Shown here: one piece after another, positions 1 to 12,045 of the stretch | Layout: each line of letters starts with the position of its first letter | How positions within the stretch are numbered: the stretch's first letter is position 1 | NCBI RefSeq assembly: GCF_000485595.1 | Contig: NW_014578065.1 | Coordinates: 83,699-111,634, forward strand | Source of the DNA: Priapulus caudatus | Lineage: Eukaryota > Priapulida > Priapulimorpha > Priapulimorphida > Priapulidae | DNA: 27,936 nt | Direction: 5' to 3' | Notes under the pieces: generated by a model | The model's input: the letters and a program-made list of their open reading frames with translations, nothing else | What the model was told of the DNA's origin: nothing | Database searches by the model: none | Translations under genes and position numbers: made by a program

Positions 1-3000
1 AGGAGATATGTTACAGGGCAAAAAGGAATTCAAGCATTCACAATTTCACTTAAGATATTCGTATTTCTAAGCAGGTTGCCGAACACTAGTGCTAGAATAC
101 TGTCTAGTATTGCAAGGCAGCATAAATCATAACGTTGTCTATTGTCGTAATATTGACTCAATTTGAGGAAACACAACCAGGTGTGTTCAAGTTTGATCAG
201 CTGTAAAAGAAAACGTCACAAAGTTAAAAACGGGAAAATACCAGATGCTTCCAATATGCCTTATATATATAAGGTTAGTTTCAGTCACGTACGTACATGT
301 CCTGACGTAGAATTTGGTCATCTTTCATTATTCTGGACAAGTGATGCTAAATTTTAAAGTCGTTTTAGTAAACCAGAGAGTAACATGATCTGTCATGAAT
401 CGAGCCACGGCTAAGCTGGTAAAGAGATGATGGTAGATGTGATTTTTTTTCACGTGAGACCTGCTTACACATCATCTAAGAAATGTATATAGCTCCAAGG
501 TAACAGCAAAACGCAAATGAATTCTGTGCACGCCCTCACGTTGAATGTTGTGGAAATGACACAAAATGCTGTACGTACGACAGCAGGTTCAGAAAATGAT
601 TCCATAAATTTATGTTAAAGGCACTGCAACACTAACAATACTGAAGACTGGCAATTCTGTGTGGGAAGGCAACACTAATATAATCATGATGAAGACAGTT
701 ACTTCTACTAGAAGGGAGAGTAACAGGGTATGTAGAATTATTGGAGCCGCAAGAACCATAACATGGCACATAGCTCAGAAGCAGAATTAAAACTACTATC
801 CTGATGAAAGAACAAACCGGCATTAGGCAATTAAGCAATATCTTTATAATGACATGAAAATCGGTTACAACAATAGGTTTTCGGTCTGGTGATTGAAGAG
901 AAAGCTCCAATTTTATTTAAGCCTGATACATTAAATTACGCATTTCAAACAGCTCATACGTACTCACAACAGCACACGCTCCAATCTGCATGATAAACCG
1001 CAGACCCATACATAGCACATTCACGAGCAGCACGTCACATGCAACACACTCACTCACACACTCATTCAATGTGACAGATAACATGCACAGATAAATTCAT
1101 TATTCGCCATATCTGTCTATATGCTTGTTAAAATTGTAATTTTTCTGGCAGTATGATACATTCTACTGCGCAATCTGCACGTATTGATCTGTCCATACCA
1201 ATCTGTTCTGCTTTTATATAGTCCCGTGGACTTTGAAGCATAATCTTTGAAAGGCTTAAAGAAGTTATTAACAAGTGTAGATAGCAGGGTACTAGTCACA
1301 CATAGCTTAGGGCTGGTACGCGTATCTACCTACTATAGTACCATCTAGCTAACAAAGTGTAGAAAAAAGATAAGCGCGAACTTAATTTGCATGGCCTAGC
1401 CTTTGTACTTATAACTGGGCAATGAAGCGTTGTTACTCTCTACCACAGCAAGTTAGGACAAATTCTGTTATCTCTTAGTTTTAAGTATAGTGTTAAGAAA
1501 TGTCTGATTGGATAAAGGTAGAAACATATGAGCATAAGAGTATGATTTCGGCTAAAAGAATTTCGTTTGAAATTTAGACATAAGAAACAGTTTGTATCGT
1601 GCTGCATGAGAATGTACTTGTATGACTTGTTAAAGACTAGAAATTTGTAAAGTATTTAAATAGTTAACTGATAAAGTGTGCTAAGTCATGGCTTTTTGTT
1701 ATATAATAATCCATTGGTAGTTAATCCAATTTATGAATTCAGAATTTTATTGTAAAAGTTATGCTATGATATTGTAAGTATGATGGATAATGCCTAAATA
1801 ATATAAATAAATAAAATACACAGACATTGGTTTTATGGGTGTGGGTGTTTAACTTTAGGGAATTAACAACTTCAACTTTGGGCTTTACATACTGAAACAA
1901 CACAACAGCCAGCGATGCCAGTGTCAGTGAGAGCAGAACTCTGCATTTCATCAACAAAGTGCACTTCAGTGACAACAATGTATATACGCCCTGATAGCAA
2001 TGGGTTAGACGGGTCAAAATTAACCTGCATACTTGAAAGTGATTATTGCGGAATTTTTTTTGGCTCAGAATAAACAAATCATAGCTGAATATAGTCTCAA
2101 ACGTGACAGTGGAAATATCACTGGATTAAGTACCAACAATATCAAAACACCGCAAGATTTTGGTGGCAGATTAGTAGCGATAGAGAAAAATTGATTTAAC
2201 GCCACATCAATACAACAATTACATTTTATCGTGTCACGACTCTCAAAAACAAACAAAATAGCGTCTCAAAACAAGCGAACATAATATGTAAAACAAAGGG
2301 CGTGCAATTCTGTTTGGTAACATATTATTGGAGGTTTTTATGTCACTAATTCAGACCAACTATTTGTCATTGTCATTCGCCTGTGTTACTATCTGTCTGG
2401 CAATCCACAAGCCTTCTCTAATACGTGGGCATTAGTACTACACTGCTGTTACGCTAGTATGAAGCGTCTTCTTGTTTACACTCTGAACCTGATTATCTAA
2501 CAGGTGCGTGTATGCATTGCTGGCACCGTGGATAGATGTCTCGCGCTACGCGCAGCGCGAGAAACAATTCGAAAGATGGCAACGGGTAAACAGAAACAGA
2601 ATGCAAAATGTAATGTGGGCATGATATCATTCGGCGGATTGGTGAATACGAAGGTTCTAAGACATTTTATCGTACTGGCTACCTGAAAAAAACAAATTGC
2701 TGTTACTCAAGCTAATATAACGGTAGGTAATCATGAAATGGGGAAAACACTGGAAAAAGCTAAGTTCTTCGGCATAGACGCTTTAACTCCAAGAAACGTG
2801 CATAACTTCGAAAGACGCCTGTGTACAGTGTGTACTGTGTTACATGTGTAACAAGTGGTGGCAATACAGTGATAATACCGTGTGACGGTGTGTAGCGTAG
2901 TGAGTTGAGCATTACGATAGTTTGCCAGCTGTTTCAGTCACTAGATACTATTATAGGCCTAACTACTGAGCTAGGCCATCCAGAGAGACAATGATACAAG

Positions 3001-3441
3001 ATTGCATGGGCATCAGTCTTTGCTGTTGATCGCCAGAGCGCTGCTGCGCGAAGAATGAGAGAGCGCAGCAATCCGGCGGAGATATGCGCGACACACGATC
3101 GCGCAGGGGTTGTTCAAACGTATGAAGCGCTGTGCCGGCAGTGGAGACGTGCGCCAAGATTCGAAGGCCGGGTGCACGTCTCCACAGCGCAGTCAGATGA
3201 ATCGTGTAGTTTTAGAAGATAACAGATGAACACTTTGTTCTAAATGAAGAACTATGCGGCGGCTAAAAAAAGAGCAAGTATACAGACCTTTGAATTTCAT
3301 TGACTAGTCAGTCAAGAGGCATTGTTGGGGTGCCAATTATGGCAGAGCTTCCATTTGAAATAGCCCATCGAAATCTGTCAAGTGAATTGTGTTTTTGCGC
3401 CACCCAAAGAAAATGTCTCCCTCTTACATGCACCCCCTCAG
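1..3441. repeat. Left arm of a giant imperfect palindrome
   Basis: This arm is the reverse complement of 3579-6807, and collinear matches can be followed along its whole length. Outer anchors are 34-49 against 6769-6784, and inner anchors are 3427-3441 against 3579-3593. Between these anchors the left arm is about 3408 bp and the right about 3206 bp, so the left is about 200 bp longer. The stretches I compared by eye differ mainly by extra single bases in the left arm (for example cagggc against cagc, or gaattc against gattc), with fewer substitutions. I recognise no transposase or other protein; the ORFs here are short. The arm starts at the window edge, so it may extend further left. It may be a foldback element, an inverted duplication or a long-read artefact. 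Confidence 0.9.
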
Positions 3442-3578
3442 CCCTTCTCAAATTTTGAAAGTTGCCTTGGTGCCTTTTAAAATTGCCTCTGTGCCCTTCC
3501 ATTTTAGAGAAAATTCAAGGCGATTTCTCACGTGCCCTAAAAAAATTGCCTTGCCCTTCTCGCCGCTTAATTCGAGCC
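3442..3578. other. Unique loop (spacer) of the giant palindrome
   Basis: This 137-bp spacer separates the two arms and is not itself self-complementary. It holds degenerate direct repeats of a TGCC-rich word, with variants of TTGCC, GTGCCTTTTAAAATTGCC and GTGCCCTT recurring at roughly 20-30 bp. No coding potential is recognised. A unique spacer fits a natural inverted repeat better than a simple end-to-end read fold-back, which would leave no loop or only adaptor sequence. Confidence 0.6.
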
Positions 3579-6500
3579 CTGAGGGGGTGCATGTAACAGG
3601 GAGACATTTTCTTTGGGGTTTCGAAAAATACAATTCCACTTGACAATTTCATGGGCTATTTCAATTGGAAGCTCTGCATAATGGACCCCCAACAAGCCCT
3701 TTGACTGACTAGTCAAGAAATTCAAAGGTCTGTATATTGCTCTTATTTAGCCGCCGATAGTTCTCATTTAGAACAAAGTCTTCATTGTTATCTTCTAAAA
3801 CTACAGACCATCTGCTGACCGCTGTGGAGACGTGCACCCGGCTTCGAATTTGGCGCACGTCTCCACTGCGGACAGCGCTTCATACTTGAACAACCCCGCG
3901 GTCGCGTGCGCATATCCCGCGGAATTGCGCGTCTCATCCGCGCGCAGCGCTCAGGATCAACAGCAAAACTGTGCCATGCAATCTTGTATCATGTCTCTCT
4001 GGATGGCTAGTAGTAGTAGGCTATAATAGTATCTAGTGACTGAAACAGGCTGGCAAACTATCGTAATGTCACTCACTACGCCTACACACCGTCACACGGT
4101 ATATCACTGTATGCCACACTGTGTACACATGTAACACAGTACACACTGTACACAGGTCTTTCGAAGTATGACCGTTTCTTGGAGTTAAAGCGTCTATTGC
4201 GAGAATTTTCCAGTGTTTTCCCCACTTTCATGATACCTACCGTTATTGCTTGAGTAACAGCAATTGTCTAGAGTAACGATAAAATGTCTTAGAACCTTCG
4301 TATTCACCAAATCCAATGATATCATGCACAATTACAATTTTGCATTCTGTTTCTGTTTACCGTTGCCATCTTTCGAATTTTCTCGCGGTAGCGCGAGACA
4401 TCTATCACGGTGCAGCAATGCATACCACGCACCGTAGAAATCAGGTCAGAGTGTAAACAGAGACGTTCATACTAGCGTAACAGCAGTGTAGTACTAATGC
4501 CACGTATTAGAGAAGCTTGTGGATTGCCAGACAGATAGTAACACGGGAATGACAATGACATAAAGTGCTCTGAATTAGTGACATAAAAACTCAATAATAT
4601 TTACCAAACAGAATTGCACGCCCTTTTGTTTTAATTATGTTCGCTTGTTTGAGACGCTATTTGTGATTTTTGAGAGTCGTGACACGATAAAATTTATTGC
4701 TGGTATGATGTGGTTAAATCAATTTTTCTATGCTATAACTGCACAAAATCTTGGTGTTTTGAATGTTGGTATAATCAGTGATATTTCCACTGTCAGTTGA
4801 GACTATATTCAGCTATATTTCGTTTTTCTGAGCCAAAAAATTCGCAATAATCACTTCAAGTATGCAGGTATTTTGACCCGTCTAACCCATTGCTTCATGG
4901 CTATACATTGTTGTCTGAGTGCACTTGTTGATGAAATGCAGAGTTCCTGCTCACTGACACTGGCATCGCTGCTGTTGTGTTGTTTCAGTATTAAAGCCAA
5001 AGTTTAAGTGTTAATTCCCTAAAGTTAAACACCAACCCATAAAACCAATGCTGTGCTATTTTATTTATTTATTTATTTAGGCAATTATCCATCATATACA
5101 ATACATAGCATACTTTTACAATAAAATTCTGAATTCATAAAATTGGATAACTACCAAGGATATATATACACAAAAAGCATGACTAGCACACTTATTTACA
5201 TTGTGGTCCTTGTTTTGATATGCCTTGAATCTAACAAAATTTTTACACTACTATCAGCAGTAACTATTGAAATATACAAATTTGTAGTTTTAACAAGTCA
5301 TACAATGGTACATTCTCATGAGACGATACAAACTTTTCTTATGCCTAATTTCAACCGAATTCTTTTAGCCGAAATCATACTCCTTTGCCTCTAATGTTTC
5401 TACCTTTTCCATCAGACATTTCTTAACACTATACTTAAAACTAGAATAAACAGAATTTGTCCTAACTTGCTGTGGTAGAGAGTAACAAGCTTCAATTGCA
5501 GTATAAGTAAAAGGCTAGGCCATGCAAAGTCCGTTATCTTTTTTCTACACTTTGTTAGTAGATGTACTATAGGTAGATACGGTACCAGCCTAAGCTATGT
5601 GTAGACTAGTACCCTGTATCTACACTTTGTTAATAACTTCTTAAGCTCATAAAGATTAGCCTTCAAAGTCCACGGGACTATATCAAAGACAGAGAGAGAC
5701 AGAGTTGGTGAGATGGACAGATCAATACTGCAGATCGCAGTAGAATATCACTACTGCAAAAAATACAATTTTAACAGCATATAGCAGATATGGGAATAAT
5801 GAATTTATTGTGATGTATTCTGAATGAATGAGTGTGTGAGTGAGTGTGTGCATGTGATGTGTGTGAATGTGTATGTATGGGTCTGGGTTTATATGAGATT
5901 GAGCGTGTGCGTGTGAGTAGTACTGAGTACGTATGAGTGTTGAAATGGTAATTAATGTATCAGGCTAAAATAAAATTGGAGCTTTCTCTCAATCACAGCC
6001 GAAAACCTGATTGTTGTAACCATTTTATGGTCATATAAAGATATGCTAAATTGCTAATGCTGTTTGTTCTTTCATCAGATAAGTAGTTTTAATTCTGTTC
6101 TGATCTAGCTGCCATGTAGGTCTTGCGGCTCCAATAGACTTCTACATACCCTGTTACTCTCCCTTCCTAGTAGAAGTAACTGTCTCATATGATTATATAG
6201 TGTGCCTTCCCACACAGATTGCAGTCTTCAGTATTGTTGTGTAGTGCTTTAACATATTTATGAATCATTTTCTGAACCTGCTTCGTCGTAAGCATTTTGT
6301 GTCATTCCACAACATTCAAGTGAGGTGCACAGAATTCATTTGCGTTTTGCTGTTACCCTGGAGTATACATTCTAATGGATGTGTAAGCAGGTCTCACGTG
6401 AAAAAAATCACATCTACCATCATCTCTTACCACTTAGCTGTGATATCATGACAGCATCAGTTGACCTCTCTGTTTTACTAAAACTAGCTTTAAAATTTAC

Positions 6501-6807
6501 ATCACTGTCCAGAATAATGAAAGTTGACCAAAATTTAGTCAGGATGTACTATGGACTGAAACTAACCTATATTATAAGGCATATTGAGCACTCTGGTATA
6601 TTTCCAGTTTTTAACTTTTGAGTTATTTTTACAGTGATCAAACTTGAAACCTGGTGTGTTTCCTCAATATTGAGTGCAATATTACGACAATAACAACCGT
6701 TATGATTTATGTGCAATACTAGACAGTATTCTACACTAGTGTGGCAACCTGTAGAAATACAATATCTAGTGAAATTGTGAATGCTTGAATCCTTTTTGCT
6801 GTAACAT
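3579..6807. repeat. Right arm of a giant imperfect palindrome
   Basis: This is the reverse complement of 1-3441. It ends about 115 bp upstream of the first recognisable PDAP1 coding sequence. Smaller structures are shared by both arms: a 12-bp inverted repeat GTGGAGACGTGC/GCACGTCTCCAC (3824-3835 with 3855-3866 here, 3141-3152 with 3174-3185 on the left), and a GC palindrome with TCTCGCG half-sites (4381-4398 here, 2539-2562 on the left). No protein family is recognised in any frame. Compared with the left arm, this copy lacks most of the extra single bases, so it is the more likely true genomic sequence if one arm is error-laden. Confidence 0.9.
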
Positions 6808-6923
6808 GTAAGGTACTAACATTATTACTGAAAACTCATCAGTTCACACTTAAAATTTTACGAATAGCTGTTTCCTGCTATATGGAATGTTAATCTATAT
6901 CATCATTGTTAATCTTGGCAATA

Positions 6924-9513
6924 ATGAATTCAGGTGGAGGTAGGGGCAAGAAGAGTCACAAGGGAAACCGAAGACACTTCACATCAGAAGATGAGATTAA
7001 AAGGCAAATGGAAGATGAAAAAATAAAAAAGCAACAACAGGTAGGGATGTAAAATAATGAACATTCTGAATGATGTAATCATTCACACTACAATTTAATT
7101 TCTCAGCGGTCCATGATTTCTCGATTGATTGTTTTTTGAGCAATTAACTAATATAGTGTGGTTGATATCACGGTCAGGGTTGCTGTCTCTGGCTGGGAAT
7201 GCTGGGAGATGCCCAAATGCAAACCCATAACCAAAATCCATGTTCTCAGTGTCTATTTCAACCAAAAATTGGCTCATGGTGAGATGTTTTCAGATCGTAT
7301 ACTATTTGTCAAGGTAACTCCTTTATTATGTTGAGCTGGTTACCGGTGAGTGTAGAGTTATTGTGTAAGCTGCTGGATATGTGGTTAGATAAACTAATAT
7401 CATCTTTATATTGTGACAGGGAGACAAGGAGGGTTCTGGTTCAGATGATGAGGGTGCTACGAAAAAGGCTGGTAGTGACGACAGTGAATCGGAGTCTTCA
7501 GAAGACGAGGGAACCGATCAGGTCAGCTAACTCAACATATGACTTGTCAGAGCTTGTCATTGGGAAATTTCCGGTTTAAAGGCATACTATAGGCCCATTG
7601 ATTATGCAATGTTGACGAATGCTAGAGTAATGGCACCTTGTGTAGTTTATAAGTACATAACCTTATAGCCAAATGCGTATTAGTTTGTCCAATAACACCG
7701 CTGGTTACATTACAAGCAAGACTTGAAATCGGTTGTTGATATTCATTTACGTGCCGTAAATGTCATCCAGGAGTCAAGCGATAATGTAAACATTTATGCA
7801 GCCCGTATGTTTTGGACGCCAGATGAAATGGAGGTGTTAGCGGTGTAACCACGGCCACGGACTAAACATGAAAATGGAGTAAAACACACGTACTAATCAT
7901 GGACGCACATGGACAGCCCTGACAAAAAGTTCCTTATCACGAGCGTTCCCTGTTTACGAAATCACTGATGATAGCATTGCGTATGGCCGAGCATGCGTGT
8001 GAAAATGTCCGGTGCACTATAAATCTATATCACACCCGCTTTGCCGGCAGCGGTTTGAAACTGTAAGCAACTGATTTCTTGGACTGCGGATTTCAATTAT
8101 ACATTTCTTAGTAACCAGCAGTGATATTGGACAAACTAATACGCGTTTGGATGTAAGGTCATGTACTTATTAACTACACAAGATGCCAGTTACTCTAGCA
8201 TTCGTCAACATTGTATAATCAATAGGCCTAGTATGCGTTTAATTAAGAGTTTATGACTGTATTTAGAGTTCATTAAGAGTTTATGGCACACTAAATCAGG
8301 ATGCATCAATAGTTGAATACATATTATCTTACAAGTTGTGAAAAATATTTTTGTATATAATTTTCTGTCTAATTATTTAGCAGGAAAAGGTTTATCCATG
8401 TATACCATATAAAAATCCGTTCGTTGTTCTGTCTTCAGTCAGTCTTGATTTTTGGTATAGACGCTACTCTGATTCTCTCTTTCTAGTTAAAAAAAGGAGT
8501 TGCTAGCCTCATAGCTGATGAAATAGAAAACCCAAACAGGGTGGTACAAAAAACCAAGAAGGCTGAAAATGTAGACCTGAGTGAACCCAAGCCAGAGCTT
8601 TCACGACGAGAAAGGTGAGTAGTTATTTGTATACACTAAACCTTATGCAGATCATGGCAGAGAGATATAATAATAATAATAATAGTAATAATAATAATAT
8701 ATTCCACATACGTTTTACAGAGATTTCTTAGTAGCCACTTATAAAGTATTATGGGTATATGTGAAAGTAAATTATTCTGTAGGACAAGCTGGGCATATCT
8801 ACAAAGTGTGTAGCTTTCGGCCACCAGCTAATAAATCCCCTGTCTTATTAATTTGTTACTTTATGTTACTCGTTAATAGTCTTGGCTGAACAATATGACA
8901 ACTTTTATGTATTTATTTAATGAATAGAGAAGAGATCGAAAAGCAGCAAGCAAAATTGCGTTATCAGAAACTGCATGCACAAGGCAAGACGACTGAAGCC
9001 AAATCGGATCTGGCACGGCTGGCAATAATCCGCAAACAGCGAGACGAGGCAGCAAAACGAAGAGAAGCAGATGCAAAAGGTGCGATTATGTTTTGACACT
9101 ACAAAGTGCAGAGGTTAGAGTACAGCTTGTATGGAGCATACTACAGTGAGAAATGTGCCTGATGTACCTAAAGATGGTAGAATGCACACCTGAAATAGAT
9201 GAGAGCAGTGACACATGTTTTATTAACTGTGGTAATCATTGCGTTGTGTCACGTTATTCAAAGTCATATCCTAGTAGGATCATTTTAGTGCACAATCAGC
9301 CTTGAAGTTCGAGCAAAGTTTCAAATTTTATATTAGCTAAAGGTAATTATCATGAGACATAAAATGATATAGAATATAACATTTAAATTTATTAATAAAA
9401 TATAATGCATAAAAGCATTAAAAATTCGTCCTAGAATATAATCGGGCTTTCTCAGGTTATCCCACCTCATCTATATTTCAGCAAAAGATGTCGCCAAACC
9501 AAAGCAGACATGA
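6924..9513 (+). CDS. PDAP1: 28 kDa heat- and acid-stable phosphoprotein (PDGFA-associated protein 1, HASP28 family), five coding exons
   Basis: Coding exons are 6924-7040, 7420-7521, 8487-8614, 8928-9079 and 9482-9513, with intron phases 0, 0, 2 and 1. All have GT donors and AG acceptors, and they join to 176 residues, close to the roughly 180 of animal homologues. Exon 1 has the basic Gly/Lys/His start seen in the family ([15 protein letters not shown]). Exon 2 is an acidic Ser/Asp/Glu stretch typical of casein-kinase-2-type substrates. Exons 3-4 hold the conserved HASP28 core: IENPNRV, ELSRREREEIEKQ and [19 protein letters not shown], predicted mostly helical and highly charged. Known family members are small phosphoproteins reported to bind PDGF-A and to affect translation and stress responses; the biochemical role is not settled. 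The start is uncertain. The ATG at 6924 gives MNSGGG, but CAG at 6931-6933 could be an acceptor joined to an upstream MPKG-type first exon, as in vertebrates; no such exon was found. A foldback element lies in intron 2. Confidence 0.9.
7580..8236. mobile_element. 657-bp foldback/MITE-like element in PDAP1 intron 2
   Basis: Sequence at about 7580-7740 is the reverse complement of about 8070-8236. Long matching blocks include GTTGACGAATGCTAGAGTAA and GCGTATTAGTTTGTCCAATA. The ends are AGGCATACTATAGGCC on the left and GGCCTAGTATGC on the right. Both sides are flanked by GTTTAA (7574-7579 and 8237-8242), a candidate target-site duplication containing TTAA. The arms differ mainly by substitutions, as expected for an aged natural element. 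No transposase is encoded, so this is non-autonomous. The TTAA-containing duplication would fit a piggyBac-like origin, but that is only suggestive. Confidence 0.8.
8666..8700. repeat. (ATA)n microsatellite
   Basis: About 35 bp of ATA/AAT trinucleotide repeat with one G interruption, just downstream of the exon 3 donor in PDAP1 intron 3. No function is implied. Confidence 0.9.
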
Positions 9514-11625
9514 AGAAGAAATAAATGGAGAAGTCTAAGAATTCTCACTCCATACCAACCTGGGATGCAGGAACAACGTACTGCATAATTTATTACATCG
9601 TTGGCACCCCCTTCTAAATTTGAGTTGCATGAAATGAATAGGTATTGTTCCCTTATCTTCATAATGGCACAAGTTGAACAATGCAAACTAATCGAATATT
9701 ATGTGTGTTGATAACTTTTGCCCAATGGTTATAGGTGACATACATCTATGAATTATACCAGTGATCATTCTAGGCAAACTTGAAAACTGTTGCTGTGTGG
9801 TAGTTGATGTAATCTAAATTGTCTAAAGTGTTGTTATTTGTGTAAAATGAAAATAATGCAATGCTTACTTGCATGTCGTTATGTGGTCAATGGATATTCT
9901 GTATATCGCAGTGAATGAGATATGGATGCAATATTAACGATGTCTAGGGTTTAACAGATAATAGAAACAATTGGCTTTCTCATTCAAGAAGCTACTTGTC
10001 ACTTCTATGCTCAAAATAACTTTCCAGGTTTGCATAAACATTTTAGGCGCCTGTGTTTACGTAATGAAGTTACGTAATAATTTTATGTTGCCTGGAAAAC
10101 TAGTCGGTTCAGTATGGTCTGTTTTGAAGGTGGGTGAGTCGTTCGTTATCTTTCCCAATATATTTGGTTTGGTATGTTTGTATTTAAAATGTGGTGCTCG
10201 CAGCTTATAAGGGGTGTGTCAGCAAAACCATGGTTGTACAAATATGAGAAAGGGGTCGGTCCTGCAAGTACTAAATAATTTTCTATATGAAAGAATGCTT
10301 ATGTTTCATGCTTTCATGTTGTGTACAGCCATATCCCAATTACTATCTAGCTGTCTTTCACTATACATCATTCCCTACTGCACAAATTTTGAGTTTCTTT
10401 TACTTTTATTGCCCACCAGATCGTTCAGTTCATTATGAATTCCTATCCTACAAACTTAGTTTCGTCTATTCTCAATCCTACCCCTCGTGACATCGCTTGT
10501 CTGCCCTGTAGTGCAAATTTTGTTCAGTCTTTGTCCAATTTCTTTCTGCTATGCAGAACCTCCAATGCACAATTTCTACCTTTATCTGTTCTGTACCACC
10601 ATTGCCTTATGTGTACTTAATATACATAGGTTTAATAGACCATGCACAGATCAGATATTTTCAATTTTCTATAGTGAAGCTATTTTATTTGGTTTGCTTG
10701 GTACCTACCTTATCATTATTGTGTCAAAATTGGAATGGCTCTTTTTCCAACTTTTCTGTGTAGTATGTCTCTCACTTGAAATGTGAAGAAATTTATTGCC
10801 AACATCTAAATCATGTCAAAAGCCAATATTTCGATTTTGTAAAAAAAATACATTATATTCGGAACATGTTCTATACTAGTGACAATAATAACACAAGCAA
10901 CAATATTTCTCAATCCTATTATGATATTTTTACAATACTAAATGGACACGTAAGTGGACATAATTTGGAAACACACAACCTGTATGTTTATTGCACATAA
11001 TTGACACTCACCATTACTTCAATCTTCCAGCACATACATTTCCAAACGAGGTTAGGTCCCCACCTATACAGGAAGCTAGTTGCCCGGCAACAGAATTTGG
11101 TGACAACACCTGTACAAACTAGTAACCACGGCACCGCACAGCATAATCAGGTAGGGGAAATATAAATAACTATTGACTAAAACAACTAAGATTTCAACTA
11201 GTACAGTGATGCAGCCAGATTCATTTTCAACAAGCACTAACAATTAAATAAGAGGAAAAATATAGAAACCACTGACAGGCGCCTATAAATTGTTCCCCAT
11301 AAACGATGCATAAAACTGTTAATTCTGTATACATGTAAATGTGTAAATGGATTAAACACCTCTAATATATTATATCTTCTAGAACAGTAATAGAATTACA
11401 GGATTGGTACCTTAAGTAAATGTAATCACATTTTAGCCAAGCCACGTAAATTTCACAACTCGGCAAGCAATGCAAACTAGAAGCCAACATTCTTCTAACT
11501 CCACTTAACTATTTAGGGATGCAGGATTGGTCAACTTAGAAATGGTGCCTGGTACTTTGTTGTGAATGTGGCATGGTCAGGCAATATAAATATCTCGTAC
11601 AATATTTAAAGCAGTCATTTGTACG
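9514..11625. other. AT-rich intergenic region between convergent genes; nothing recognised
   Basis: This region lies between the PDAP1 stop and the presumed 3' end of the minus-strand zinc-finger gene. AATAAA occurs at 9520-9525, too close to the stop to be the likely functional poly(A) signal. Several overlapping short forward ORFs between 9971 and 11000 have hydrophobic, low-complexity translations of the kind expected from T-rich DNA. They match no family I know and show no consistent exon structure. I see no RNA gene. Confidence 0.5.
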
Positions 11626-11626
11626 G

Positions 11627-11632
11627 TTTATT
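11627..11632 (-). promoter_or_regulatory. Candidate polyadenylation signal of the zinc-finger gene
   Basis: The plus strand reads TTTATT here, giving AATAAA on the minus strand. It is the first AATAAA or ATTAAA after the stop codon at 12046-12048. If used, it places the whole inverted-repeat element 11633-11974 in the 3' UTR. This is inferred from position only. Confidence 0.4.
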
Positions 11633-11974
11633 CCCGGTTGGCCTACTCCCATTTCGCCTACAGCAAAATTCCCAGTTGGCCTACACCCATTTCGCCTACT
11701 CCCAAATCGTCTACGCTCAAAATTTACTCCATTCCTATTTCATCTACGATCGGTTTGTTCACGAAATAATCATTTATAAATAATAAAATATGGTTTTGAT
11801 TGGCATACATAGACTACAGGAACAAGAAGAAAACATAGGTACAAATAATGAGAACACAACTTGACAAAAATAGAAAACAATAACATAAAAATGAAACAAC
11901 GGGGGTAGGCGAAATGGGAATATTGCCGATTGTGAGAGTAGACGAAGGCAAAATGGGAGTAGACCAACTGGGAT
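11633..11974. mobile_element. Short inverted-repeat element with internal tandem subrepeats
   Basis: The left end (11633 to about 11760) carries two copies of a roughly 30-bp unit resembling CCCAGTTGGCCTACTCCC followed by ATTTCGCCTAC, then more degenerate ones. The right end (11901-11974) carries the same words in reverse complement (GTAGGCGAAATGGGA, then GGGAGTAGACCAACTGGGA). The middle is AT-rich and unrelated. Terminal inverted repeats built of tandem subrepeats suggest a non-autonomous DNA transposon or foldback element. No transposase is present. It lies about 70 bp beyond the stop of the minus-strand zinc-finger gene. Confidence 0.75.
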
Positions 11975-12045
11975 GTTACCATTTGTACATTGCTCTAGAA
12001 TGGGGAATCTCACTTCCCTACTGGCGATCAGGAAACACTATTCAT

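Noticed and set aside
1-6807. Autonomous transposon with a transposase in the palindrome arms
   Set aside because: No frame in either arm shows a transposase, integrase or reverse-transcriptase motif, and all ORFs are short. Frameshifts from base insertions could hide one in the left arm, but the cleaner right arm also lacks it.
9971-11000. Cluster of overlapping forward ORFs of 60-99 residues that could be small membrane proteins
   Set aside because: The sequence is T-rich and AT-rich, so hydrophobic open frames are expected. They overlap in different frames, match no family, and have no exon structure or conserved motif.
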